A DNA stretch of 64,000 bases from Pseudomonas abietaniphila (GCF_039697315.1 NZ_CP155619.1:2170001-2234000); one strand, 5' to 3'. Shown: positions 1 through 7,608, numbered from the stretch's first letter. Program-made: numbers and translations. The notes: generated by a model not told the origin, from the letters alone.

Positions 1-377
1 TCACTAGTTAGAAAGCTCCCCATTGTGACTGCTGAGCACGAACCACGATAATACTGATAAAGACCAATACCGTTGCTTTTGTTGACGACAAAGAAATTGA
101 ACTCCATAATTCGATCATCGCCGGTCAAGTCCGTAGACTTTATCTTATATTTTCCTGCAACAGACGACATTTTCAAAAAAGACTTTTGATCTTTTGAGGT
201 GACTATCAACCCACATACGAATTCGGCATCTGACTGATCATCTACATACATCATTCGCATGGTGCCAGGCGCCCCCACCTCACCCCCGCTTTTAGCCGCC
301 AAGGAGTCAAACAACACTGCTAGCGGCACGCATTTGTTCTCACTTTCTAATGTGAAGCCGTAGTACGTAACCTGCAT
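1..377 (-). CDS. Hypothetical protein, N-terminal part (runs off the left edge)
   Basis: An open reading frame on the minus strand begins with ATG at 377 and stays open to base 1, giving about 125 visible residues. The start reads MQVTYYGFTLESEN and the protein contains the run MRMMYVDDQSDAEF near residue 45. It has no signal peptide or obvious membrane segment. I do not recognise the family. The DNA is clearly more AT-rich than the core genes to the right, in line with accessory origin. It is transcribed away from the NACHT gene, with a shared 389-base gap between them, so the two could belong to one defence island or be unrelated cargo. The true length and C-terminus are outside the window. 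Confidence 0.6.
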   Translation of the reverse strand, partial: MQVTYYGFTLESENKCVPLAVLFDSLAAKSGGEVGAPGTMRMMYVDDQSDAEFVCGLIVTSKDQKSFLKMSSVAGKYKIKSTDLTGDDRIMEFNFFVVNKSNGIGLYQYYRGSCSAVTMGSFLTS

Positions 378-766
378 ATATTAGCTATCCTAATAACTGT
401 GGGGAAAGGCTACACGATCATTGTACTGGAGAATCAATAAATATTCTGCGATAGACGTTGCCCTTGAAGGCACTCGCCGCAAACCACCACTCGTATCACT
501 AGGCTCCAGTGTCGAATCCGTGGGTCATGCTTGCTCGCCGGTCTAGAATTCTCCCTTCAAGCACCCAAGCGTACACCCAGGGTTGCCCGGTTGCCACGCT
601 TGGAATCTGTATTTTGTCGAGCTAGCCGGATCCTAGGCAAATCACGCTACGTCCCATCGGATCTTGACGATATAGGCACATCGAACACTGACGAACAAAG
701 AATGATGGCACTTAGACACTCAAAGCGATATATTTGTATGTCTTTTGAGCCCACAAGGAGTGTTGG
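378..766. other. Divergent intergenic region in the accessory island
   Basis: This 389-base gap separates the leftward unknown gene from the rightward NACHT gene and must hold the promoters of both. It is AT-rich near 378-450 and more mixed after 500. A short open frame at 531-773 lies in it but overlaps the NACHT start and has no convincing ribosome site. I see no tRNA, clear repeat or named operator here. Confidence 0.5.
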
Positions 767-2542
767 ATGTTAGCCGAAGCTGCTGTTGCAGGTTTTATCG
801 CGAAGAACTACGATCGGATTATAACCGTTGCTAAGAGTTCTTTTGAAAAATTCGACGAAGATCTTCGCATCAAACTAAAGCTGGCCTATCGTGACTACCT
901 TTCCAATACGATAGCCAAGTATTCAAAATCCAAGTCTTTCTTCATCCGAAATGAGCCGACTTCCCTTTATGATTACTATGTCCCAATCGGGATTTTTGCT
1001 AACAACTTAGCGCTTAACGAGCCTAACATATCAAACTGCTTAGAGCTTTCAAAGAGAATCATCATCGCAGGAACCGGCGGAACTGGTAAGTCGATACTGA
1101 TGAAGCACCTATTCCTAGACTGCATCAGCTCGGAAAGATATGTTCCAATTATGGTTGAACTCAGAGACCTCAACGAAATTGATTCATCGCTAGACTCTTT
1201 CATCGAAACCACACTAGCAAACTACGGATTCAACACTACAGGAAGCTTCATAGAAAAAGCGAAAAAGTCAGGACACTTCTGTTTTTTCTTTGACGGCTAC
1301 GACGAGGTAAACCACAACAAGAGGAAGAAACTGATAAAGGAAATCAAGCAGATATCGGACAAGTATCCCAAGTGCCCTATAATTTTATCATCCCGCCCGG
1401 ACGAGGCATTCAATGGATTGGAGATATTTTCCATATTCAGCATTCTGCCGATGGACCTTGATACCGCAGTCACCCTTGTGAACAAACTACCTTTTGATCT
1501 CGACATTAAAAGCAAGTTTGTTAAAGCACTGCATGACAAATTATACAACGAACATCAATCATTCTTGTCTAACCCTCTCTTACTTTCGATCATGCTGCTA
1601 ACATATGGAGAAAACTCTGAAATCCCTTCAAAACTGAGTATTTTCTATAATCAAGCTTTTGAAGCATTATTCCGCCGACATGATGCGTATAAGGGAGGCT
1701 ACAATCGGGTTCGCCTTACGACGTTAGACATCCAAGATTTTTCAAGAGTTTTCAGTCTATTTTCTTTACAAACCTATGAGAAGCGCGAGTTCAAAATGTC
1801 TAGAACCGCGTGCATTACCTATATTGAAAAAAGCAGAAAAAGCTTAGGAAAAGACTTCGTCCCTGAGGCATATTTGCAGGACCTACTCACCGCAGCCTGC
1901 CTACTAACAGAGGATGGATTAGACGTAGCATTTTCACACCGCTCTTTTCAAGAGTATTTTGTTGCACTCCACATATCCGCAGCGGCCCCGGAAATACAGG
2001 AAGCTCTTATACTGAGATATTGGAAGAACATGAAGTCTGACGACGTGATAAAACTCCTCATAGAAATTAACCCTGAACTGGTAGAACGAGTATTACTCAT
2101 CCCCGAACTGGACAAGCTTTTCAGCAAGCTGAAGGTAAACAAAACCGTTGGCGTCACTCATACCGCAAGATTCTTCAAACAGCAGTTCACACATATTAAT
2201 ATCGAACGTCGCGGGCTAACAGCAACGGCCAAAGATCAAGAGGCGACCGTATTTGATCTAGCCCAGTTTGTAGTACCTCATGGAGGATATATCTTCCCTG
2301 ACTCAGATGTATTTAAAAGTTTTGATGAAAGAATGGTGGCCACATATGGCAACCCAGAAAAAGGGGTGATAAGATTCCCCACGTCCGGCATGACTTACAA
2401 TACTCCAATTCTACATGACCTCTTGCATTTTGAAGGAAGATTTTCGATTAAATATTTTCAAGCTTTATTCCAAGGGTACAAAAGATTGAAGCTGAAACAC
2501 ACTAACAGATTAGAAAACCTAGACAAGCTACTTGGAATTTAG
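767..2542 (+). CDS. NACHT-domain STAND NTPase (bNACHT-like putative anti-phage protein)
   Basis: The 591-residue protein has a short N-terminal helical region, then a NACHT ATPase: Walker A AGTGGTGKS at residues 101-109 and Walker B FFFDGYDEV at 173-181 with the NACHT-type D-G-x-D-E core. An SSRPDE sensor-like motif lies near 208-213, SNPLLLSIML at 268-277, and the hallmark SHRSFQEYF at 390-398. After about residue 430 comes a roughly 160-residue C-terminal region with no leucine-rich or other repeats I can see. Start: AAGGAG at 755-760 precedes ATG at 767. Proteins of this class (bacterial NLR relatives, bNACHT) are known single-gene anti-phage systems, some with a short NACHT-associated C-terminal domain. 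Assignment to that class is by motif; a defence role here is inference from architecture, AT-rich context and position in an island. Confidence 0.85.
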   Translation: MLAEAAVAGFIAKNYDRIITVAKSSFEKFDEDLRIKLKLAYRDYLSNTIAKYSKSKSFFIRNEPTSLYDYYVPIGIFANNLALNEPNISNCLELSKRIIIAGTGGTGKSILMKHLFLDCISSERYVPIMVELRDLNEIDSSLDSFIETTLANYGFNTTGSFIEKAKKSGHFCFFFDGYDEVNHNKRKKLIKEIKQISDKYPKCPIILSSRPDEAFNGLEIFSIFSILPMDLDTAVTLVNKLPFDLDIKSKFVKALHDKLYNEHQSFLSNPLLLSIMLLTYGENSEIPSKLSIFYNQAFEALFRRHDAYKGGYNRVRLTTLDIQDFSRVFSLFSLQTYEKREFKMSRTACITYIEKSRKSLGKDFVPEAYLQDLLTAACLLTEDGLDVAFSHRSFQEYFVALHISAAAPEIQEALILRYWKNMKSDDVIKLLIEINPELVERVLLIPELDKLFSKLKVNKTVGVTHTARFFKQQFTHINIERRGLTATAKDQEATVFDLAQFVVPHGGYIFPDSDVFKSFDERMVATYGNPEKGVIRFPTSGMTYNTPILHDLLHFEGRFSIKYFQALFQGYKRLKLKHTNRLENLDKLLGI

Positions 2543-2555
2543 CTTACTATCCTCC

Positions 2556-2592
2556 AGCCTCATAAATATAAGATAGCAACATTTATGAGGCT
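2556..2592. repeat. Perfect 12-bp inverted repeat (hairpin) after the NACHT gene
   Basis: AGCCTCATAAAT at 2556-2567 is followed after 13 bases by its exact reverse complement ATTTATGAGGCT at 2581-2592. It sits 14 bases past the NACHT stop codon. There is no T-run after it, so it may be a terminator, an mRNA-stabilising hairpin or a recombination-related repeat. It also covers the ATG at 2585 of a weak open frame. Confidence 0.6.
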
Positions 2593-2843
2593 ACCCAGTA
2601 AGTTTACCAAGGAGATAGACATTAGGTTTCAGACCTTAGAGATTGCACTCCTGCAACTAGAGTTAAGTGCCAACCCTAGCTTTGCAGATGAACGTAAGCG
2701 AGAACATAAGTCGTCAGCCTGGCTCTACCCCCTCACTCAACGATTCGAGATAGCGTCTCAGCGGGGGGGAATGAACTTCATACAGCTTTCCCTCTTGACC
2801 ACTTAGCTGATACATTTCTCGCTCACTCCCTGGGGAAGGGGCC
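2593..2843. other. Island-to-core junction stretch without a supported gene
   Basis: This stretch links the AT-rich NACHT unit to the cysZ remnant. A 73-codon open frame (2585-2806) crosses it, but its start lies inside the hairpin at 2556-2592, it has no ribosome site and its product matches nothing I know. Base composition shifts to GC-rich from about 2820 onward. The crossover between foreign and core DNA probably lies between 2810 and 2890. No direct repeat or attachment site can be confirmed because the left end of the island is outside the window. Confidence 0.45.
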
Positions 2844-3107
2844 GTGAAAGACGCGGCTTTCAGACGATATAGCACGCTTTTTCAGTACATCGACTACCCC
2901 GCCGACAACCACAAAATGAGCTGGCAAGACATGCTCGCCTGGCTGCGCGCCAAACGCTGGCAGAGCATGAGCTTCGGCGGCATCGTTTATCTGGTGCTGC
3001 TGATCCCGGTGGTCAACATCCTGATGATGCCTGCGGCGGTGGCCGGGGCAACCCTGTTCTGGGTGCGGGAGCGAGGGGCGGAGACGCAGGTGGAACGGGT
3101 TCGGTAA
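2844..3107 (+). pseudogene. cysZ: cysZ 3' remnant (sulfate transporter CysZ, C-terminal third)
   Basis: The frame encodes about 87 residues. From YIDYPADNH (near residue 15) to [10 protein letters not shown] it matches the C-terminal end of CysZ (EI24 family), where the Y-x-D-Y-P-x-D-N-H motif and the final M-P-x-A-V-x-G-A-T membrane segment are characteristic. Intact CysZ is about 250 residues with several membrane helices, so roughly two thirds are missing. The preceding residues ([12 protein letters not shown]) do not look like CysZ, which puts the break near 2870-2890. The frame opens with a GTG lacking a good ribosome site. The likely cause is insertion or replacement by the accessory DNA on the left. 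CysZ normally imports sulfate for cysteine synthesis; this copy cannot. Confidence 0.8.
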
Positions 3108-3117
3108 GCGAATATGG

Positions 3118-3144
3118 AAAAGGCCTCGATTGAGGCCTTTTTAT
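3118..3144 (+). terminator. Rho-independent terminator after the cysZ remnant
   Basis: AAAGGCCTC, a four-base loop, then GAGGCCTTT and a T-rich tail. The stem is perfect and sits 10 bases after the stop codon, as expected for the original cysZ terminator. Confidence 0.85.
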
Positions 3145-3298
3145 TGTCAAAACGCTATCCGATCTACCGAGAACGTTCGCAGCATTCTGACAATAGAAAA
3201 ATCAGGATCAGTCCTACAAAAATCTTCTCTACATCCCACGACCCACCTGTTTGACCATGGACCCACCCACTTCGGTGGCTTTCTTAACCGGGGGTTTC

Positions 3299-3595
3299 AT
3301 GTCCATGGAAACAAATCGCATCGATCCTTCGAGTCAACCTGTCCCTACCCCGCTGAAAACAAAAACCAAATCAGATCCCTATGCGCCGCCGTTCATGCAG
3401 ACACTTGTGCAGGCCATGGAAACGGCAACCTCCAAGACACTGAAAACAGAGCTGGCAAATCTAGCCAGACAGGTCAGAGCCCGTTGTCATGTGAGCCTGG
3501 TCGGCCTGAATCCGATGCAAGCCCATTACATCCCCGAAGCTGCGGTACTGGAGCGGATCAGCAAGTCGAGAGTTGTACCTTTCAAGATCGGCTAA
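3299..3595 (+). CDS. Hypothetical protein, first gene of an unknown pair
   Basis: From ATG at 3299 (after the purine-rich GGGGGTTT) the product is 98 residues, beginning MSMETNRIDPSSQ; a second ATG at 3305 is also possible. The first 35 residues are rich in Pro, Ser, Thr and Lys and look disordered. The middle (about 45-70) is predicted helical, and the tail contains the conserved-looking motif SLVGLNPMQAHYIPE. I do not recognise the family. It lies 36 bases upstream of, and in the same direction as, another unknown gene with its own ribosome site, so the two are probably cotranscribed. GC content is below that of the surrounding core genes, which fits lineage-specific DNA. Confidence 0.5.
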   Translation: MSMETNRIDPSSQPVPTPLKTKTKSDPYAPPFMQTLVQAMETATSKTLKTELANLARQVRARCHVSLVGLNPMQAHYIPEAAVLERISKSRVVPFKIG

Positions 3596-3631
3596 AGCCT
3601 GCGCACGCACTATCAAACTGAGGAAATATTT

Positions 3632-4111
3632 ATGTTTATTGAGAGCAGCCAACAAACCAGAGACAGCAATAACTTATTAAAAAAAACAAATACGCATAAC
3701 GCGACCACACCATCGTTTTCAGAAATTCTAGATAGAACACTATCCTCAAGAACCGATTCAGGCCCTCGAAACCTCGCATTTACATGCGCAAAAAACGATA
3801 TATTGACCATTGCACGGTCCGACCCTGAGGCCGCGAAAAGACTGGCGCATGATTATACATACAACTCTTTAGGATCTCCGCTGCTGGATCTTTCTGACCG
3901 GCCCAATATTCGCTACTCTTTAACAGGCGAGCTGGTGACCGCTGAAACAGCGAAATATTTTCAGCAAATCAGCCAGGCGATGCAGAAGCAATGCGAAACC
4001 CTTTATCGTCAAGAATTATCCAAAGGAACACCCGCCGTGGAAATTCTTGAAAAAATATTCAGCGTTCACGATGCTATGCCGACTCGTTTCAAAGAAATGC
4101 TGGGTATCTGA
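3632..4111 (+). CDS. Hypothetical protein, second gene of an unknown pair
   Basis: The 159-residue product has a GAGGAAA ribosome site just before ATG at 3632. The first 45 residues are rich in Ser, Thr, Asn and Gln with almost no hydrophobic stretches. The rest looks like a compact helical domain with motifs LAHDYTYNSLG, LTGELVTAETAKYFQQ and the ending FKEMLGI. No signal peptide or membrane segment is seen. The polar, serine-rich N-terminus is reminiscent of secreted substrates of type III systems, but an acidic residue at position 4 and the absence of an hrp box I can recognise argue against claiming that. Codon use is more AT-rich than in the core genes nearby. Function unknown. Confidence 0.6.
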   Translation: MFIESSQQTRDSNNLLKKTNTHNATTPSFSEILDRTLSSRTDSGPRNLAFTCAKNDILTIARSDPEAAKRLAHDYTYNSLGSPLLDLSDRPNIRYSLTGELVTAETAKYFQQISQAMQKQCETLYRQELSKGTPAVEILEKIFSVHDAMPTRFKEMLGI

Positions 4112-4117
4112 GAATGA

Positions 4118-4145
4118 TTGTCCCCGCGGTGCATTGCGGGGACAA
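4118..4145. terminator. Hairpin between two converging genes
   Basis: TTGTCCCCGC, an 8-base loop, then GCGGGGACAA forms a strong 10-bp stem between the 159-residue gene (ending 4111) and the FlhE-like gene (ending 4159). It can act on both strands, although the T-run on either side is poor. Confidence 0.6.
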
Positions 4146-4158
4146 ACCTAGGTTTTCA

Positions 4159-4575
4159 TCACCAATTGACGGTGAGCTTACCTAATAGGCCTGCTACAGG
4201 CACCCGGCCCGGATCGGATAGCTTAAGCTCGTAAAAGAACGGCTGCGATGCATGGAACTGAGTGAACGTAGCCTTTGAGCCAACCCGTTGCCGGGAAACA
4301 TCGATACATCGCGTAGATGTCTGACAGAGATATACTTGGAGCCCCCTCGGCCAGCCGTGCACATTCCAATTCCAACTTATGTTCTTAATAAAGCCTGAGC
4401 CAACTCCGGCGGGTACAGGCACGTGAGCAGTATAAACATAGTTTTTCGAGTGCAGCGTTGGTAATTGCACTGTGGACGTGTAGGTACCGGCCAAAGCATG
4501 AGATGAAAGAAAAACCGCAGTGGATACAAAACCTGCACGCAGAGCGACACCGTTCAACTTTCTAAAGTTTTTCAT
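4159..4575 (-). CDS. FlhE-like secreted protein
   Basis: Starting at ATG 4575 (AGGGGT ribosome site just upstream, better than the longer frame from 4653), the protein is 138 residues. It has a lysine-containing N-terminus, a hydrophobic segment and a likely signal cleavage after SSHALAG. The mature part resembles the FlhE family of periplasmic flagellar accessory proteins: the block NWNVHGWPRGLQVYLCQ followed by a second Cys (TRCIDVS), then PFFYELKL and the terminal GKLTVNW. In enterobacteria FlhE is encoded with flhBA and prevents proton leakage through the flagellar export gate. Here no flagellar gene is near, so it is an orphan relative and may act elsewhere in the envelope. Family assignment is by motif comparison only. 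Confidence 0.6.
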   Translation of the reverse strand: MKNFRKLNGVALRAGFVSTAVFLSSHALAGTYTSTVQLPTLHSKNYVYTAHVPVPAGVGSGFIKNISWNWNVHGWPRGLQVYLCQTSTRCIDVSRQRVGSKATFTQFHASQPFFYELKLSDPGRVPVAGLLGKLTVNW

Positions 4576-4902
4576 TTTTAACCCCTGAATAAACGAACTC
4601 ATTAATCTAAGAATTAAGATCAAGATTGCTTTATCAGTAAGGCTCTCGCACAACGAGAACGATGACTGATAACCCGACGTTATTCAGGAGAGCTATTGAG
4701 TCAACCGAAAACCGCTTAGATAGAACCCTTTCAGAAACGTCTTACATGCCCCTCAGACAAAAAACGAAACGATGAGAACATTTTTTTGCAGACTCACTCC
4801 TTACCCCACTACTGGATAGTCATTACAAACAAATCGCCGTTGTCACAAATCCATCACTCAACCGCCATACAAGCGCAACGCCGGCCTCTGAAACTGGGCG
4901 TC
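4576..4902. other. Divergent intergenic region between FlhE-like and glycosyltransferase genes
   Basis: This 327-base gap is AT-rich from 4576 to about 4800 and then shifts toward the composition of the core genes. It must hold the promoter of the leftward FlhE-like gene and that of the rightward glycosyltransferase. An in-frame extension of the latter from 4786 is open but low in hydrophobic conservation. I see no repeat or RNA gene. Confidence 0.4.
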
Positions 4903-6069
4903 ATGAGTAAATCCCTGCACATCACCCTGATTACCGAAACCTACGCACCCGAGATCAACGGCGTCGCCAATACGCTGAGCAGGTTGTGCGACGGGTTGCG
5001 GCTGCGCGGGCATCGGGTGGAGGTGATTCGGCCTCGGCAGAACGACGACGAATTACGCGGGAACGGGGATGATCTGATGCTGTGTCGCGGCTGGCCGATT
5101 CCGGGGTATCCGGGGTTGCAATGGGGTCAGTCGTCGATGCACAAGCTGCTGCGTCGCTGGCAGCGCAATCGTCCCGATGTGCTGTACATCGCCACCGAAG
5201 GGCCGTTGGGGCTGTCGGCGTTGCGTGCTGCGCGACGGCTGCGCATTGCGATCGTGAGTGGCTTTCACACGAACTTTCAGCAGTACACACGCCAATACGG
5301 GCTGGGCTTTATTACCCGTCTGTTGACCTCTTACCTGCGCTGGTTCCACAACCGTTCAAATGCCACGCTGGTGCCCAGCGTCAGCCAGAAGACCGAGCTG
5401 GAACGGCGAGGCTTCGAGCGCTTGGCGTTGCTGTCTCGCGGGGTGGATTGTCAGTTATTTCACCCGTCCAGGCGTTCAGCCTTCCTGCGTGAAAGCTGGG
5501 GTCTGGAGCCTGGCGACACGGCGGTGCTGCATGTGGGGCGTCTGGCGCCGGAGAAAAACCTGGGTGTGCTCAAGGCTACGTTCGACGCCCTGACCAGCGC
5601 CTACCCCGACAAGAGACTCAGGCTGGTGATCGTCGGCGACGGTCCGGTGCGCGCCACGCTGCAGGAGCAACTGCCTGACGCCATCTTTTGTGGCACACAG
5701 CGCGGCGAGGCCCTGGCCACCCATTACGCATCGGGCGATCTGTTTCTGTTCCCAAGCATGACCGAGACCTTCGGCAACGTGGTCCTGGAGGCCTTGGCGT
5801 CCGGGCTGGGTGTCGTGGCGTACGACGAAGCCGCAGCGGCCCAGCATATCCGTCACGGGCACAACGGCGCCGTCGCAATGTCCGGCGATGAAGAAGGCTT
5901 TATCGACGCCGCGCGCTGGATGCTCGAAGACGACGAGAACCTGCGGCGCGTTCGTCTGAACGCGCGGCAACACGCCAGCCGTCAGGGTTGGGCCGGAATC
6001 ATCGACTCGTTTGAAAACTATTTGCGCGCCGCGAGCGAGACGGGCGACGGGGTGGTGTTGGGGGTGTGA
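4903..6069 (+). CDS. Glycosyltransferase, GT4 family
   Basis: The 388-residue product from ATG 4903 (MSKSLHITLITETYAPEING) has the two-domain GT-B layout. The N-terminal domain carries ETYAPEINGVANT, typical of the subfamily that includes sulfoquinovosyl and mannosyl/glucosyl lipid transferases. The C-terminal domain has HVGRLAPEKNL, VIVGDGP and the E-x7-E-type nucleotide-sugar site FPSMTETFGNVVLEALASG. The family transfers a sugar from a nucleotide donor to a lipid or sugar acceptor at the cytoplasmic face of the inner membrane; the acceptor is not evident. A longer frame opens at 4786, but its first 39 residues lack conservation features. In other Pseudomonas genomes a homologue sits between the cysZ region and the flavin oxidoreductase, as here. 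Confidence 0.85.
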   Translation: MSKSLHITLITETYAPEINGVANTLSRLCDGLRLRGHRVEVIRPRQNDDELRGNGDDLMLCRGWPIPGYPGLQWGQSSMHKLLRRWQRNRPDVLYIATEGPLGLSALRAARRLRIAIVSGFHTNFQQYTRQYGLGFITRLLTSYLRWFHNRSNATLVPSVSQKTELERRGFERLALLSRGVDCQLFHPSRRSAFLRESWGLEPGDTAVLHVGRLAPEKNLGVLKATFDALTSAYPDKRLRLVIVGDGPVRATLQEQLPDAIFCGTQRGEALATHYASGDLFLFPSMTETFGNVVLEALASGLGVVAYDEAAAAQHIRHGHNGAVAMSGDEEGFIDAARWMLEDDENLRRVRLNARQHASRQGWAGIIDSFENYLRAASETGDGVVLGV

Positions 6070-6093
6070 TGCCATCGTCTGGCAAACATCGTA

Positions 6094-6187
6094 CCTGTGG
6101 GAGTGAGCTTGCTCACGAAGGCGAAGTGTCAGCCCACATCGGGGTACCTGATCTACCGCATTCGTGAGCGAGCTCACTCCCACAGGG
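6094..6187. repeat. REP element pair (inverted)
   Basis: CCTGTGGGAGTGAGCTTGCT with CACGAA is followed, after about 40 bases, by the inverted copy TTCGTGAGCGAGCTCACTCC with CACAGG. This head-to-head pair between convergent genes is a typical Pseudomonas REPIN. Confidence 0.9.
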
Positions 6188-6265
6188 ATTGCATTCATTC
6201 AGCCAGGCCACCGGGGTTATTCAGCAACCGGCGGCCGGGCTTCTCTTTGAAAAGAAGACGTCGGA

Positions 6266-7369
6266 TTACTCCAGCTTGCCCAGCGCATCGCGGCTGAACG
6301 GCAGGATGTCTTCCTCGCGACCGTCACGCACTTTCACGGCCCAATCCGGATCGACCAGCAGCGCGCGACCGACCGCCACCAGGTCGAACTCGTCATCGCC
6401 CAGACGCTTGAGCAGGTTCTCAAGGCTTGCCGGTTGCGCGACTTTGTCGGTCTTGACCATGAACTGCAGGAACTCGCCATCCAGGCCGACGCTGCCGACG
6501 GTGATCGTCGGTTTGCCGGTGAGCTTGCGCGTCCAGCCCGCCAGGTTGAGGTCGGAGCCTTCGAACTCCGGCTCCCAGAAACGACGCGTCGAGCAGTGGA
6601 AAATGTCTACGCCTGCGTCGGAAAGCGGCTTAAGGAAGGCCGCCAGTTCGTCCGGCGTTTGCACCAGACGTGCGGTGTAGTCCTGCTGCTTCCACTGCGA
6701 GAAACGGAAGATGATCGGGTAATCGGGCCCGACCGCTGCGCGCACGGCCTTGATCAACTCGATGGCGAAACGCGACCGCTGGGCCAGATTGCCGCCGTAT
6801 TCGTCGGTGCGCTGGTTGGTGCCTTCCCAGAAGAACTGGTCGACCAGGTAGCCGTGGGCACCGTGGATTTCAACGCCGTCCATGCCGATGTCCTTGGCAT
6901 CTTTTGCCGCTTGGGCAAACGCAGCGATGACATCGTCGATGTCTTGCTTGCTCATGCCGTGCACGACGACGTTGCCATCCTTCAATTTTTCAGTTGGGCC
7001 GTACGCTGGCACCGTGCCGTCTGGCTCGGTGCCGAGACGGCGCACGGCACCCACGTGCCACAACTGAGGAACGATCTTCCCGCCTTCGGCATGGACTGCA
7101 TCGACCACTTTTTTCCAGCCGGCAAGCGCGGCTTCGCCGAAAAACTGTGGGACGTTCGGATAGCCGTTGGACGCCTTGTGCCCGACGGTGGTGCCTTCGG
7201 TGATGATCAAGCCGACACCGGCAGCCGCACGACGACGGTAATACTCGATGACCTTGGCATTCGGCACGCCACCGGGCGAGAACGAACGGGTCATCGGCGC
7301 CATCACCACGCGCGTCGGTAATTCCAGGCTGCCCATGTGAAAGGGTTTGAACAAGGCTCTGACTGGCAT
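6266..7369 (-). CDS. NADH:flavin oxidoreductase, Old Yellow Enzyme family
   Basis: The 367-residue product from ATG 7369 (MPVRALFKPFHMGS) is an FMN-binding TIM barrel. Visible signatures are the FMN-contact motif VVMAPMTRS near residue 20, the substrate-site pair in GVEIHGAHGYLVDQFFW (about 165-185, with His and Tyr), and NQRTDEYGG just after. The C-terminal phosphate-binding part is FDLVAVGRALLVDP. The family reduces activated C=C bonds of enones or nitro compounds with NAD(P)H; the natural substrate is unknown. The longer frame from 7408 adds 13 residues without support. It stands alone, facing the glycosyltransferase gene across a REP pair. Confidence 0.9.
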   Translation of the reverse strand: MPVRALFKPFHMGSLELPTRVVMAPMTRSFSPGGVPNAKVIEYYRRRAAAGVGLIITEGTTVGHKASNGYPNVPQFFGEAALAGWKKVVDAVHAEGGKIVPQLWHVGAVRRLGTEPDGTVPAYGPTEKLKDGNVVVHGMSKQDIDDVIAAFAQAAKDAKDIGMDGVEIHGAHGYLVDQFFWEGTNQRTDEYGGNLAQRSRFAIELIKAVRAAVGPDYPIIFRFSQWKQQDYTARLVQTPDELAAFLKPLSDAGVDIFHCSTRRFWEPEFEGSDLNLAGWTRKLTGKPTITVGSVGLDGEFLQFMVKTDKVAQPASLENLLKRLGDDEFDLVAVGRALLVDPDWAVKVRDGREEDILPFSRDALGKLE

Positions 7370-7517
7370 GCAAGCGTCCTCGGCATCGGAAAATATTATG
7401 AAGGTCATACAGAATGAGCTGAACGCACCTCAATGCGAAGCACTATTGATTGCAGTGATTAAGGCTTAAAAGCAGGGGTGGATAGGTGAGTCTCGGATGA
7501 TGGGCCAAGCAAATCAG

Positions 7518-7608
7518 CTGTGGGAGCGAATTCATTCGCGAGCCGTCGGTACAGCCGACAAAGCCTTGCTGAATGCGCCACCGATCGCGAATGAATTCGA
7601 CCCACAAG
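7518..7608. repeat. REP element pair, GAATTC-core type
   Basis: CTGTGGGAGCGAATTCATTC and CGCG, then the imperfect inverse GCGAATGAATTCG with ACCCACAAG. The core palindrome contains GAATTC rather than the AGCTTGCT core of other copies in the window. Confidence 0.85.

Noticed and set aside
531..773. 80-codon open frame upstream of the NACHT gene
   Set aside because: It overlaps the NACHT start, lacks a ribosome site, and its product is arginine-rich with no conserved look. The NACHT start at 767 has a much better context.
2585..2806. 73-codon open frame between the NACHT gene and the cysZ remnant
   Set aside because: Its ATG lies inside a perfect hairpin, it has no ribosome site and its sequence resembles nothing; most likely chance.
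3130..3621. 163-codon open frame overlapping the first unknown gene at 3299
   Set aside because: Different frame, no ribosome site, and its product lacks the domain-like features seen in the 3299 frame.
3632..3780. Type III secretion signal in the 159-residue unknown protein
   Set aside because: The N-terminus is Ser/Thr-rich, but an acidic residue sits at position 4 and no hrp box was seen; kept only as a test suggestion.
6094..6187. REP pairs as possible terminators
   Set aside because: They form hairpins but lack T-runs and recur as family repeats across intergenic regions, so they are listed as repeats.
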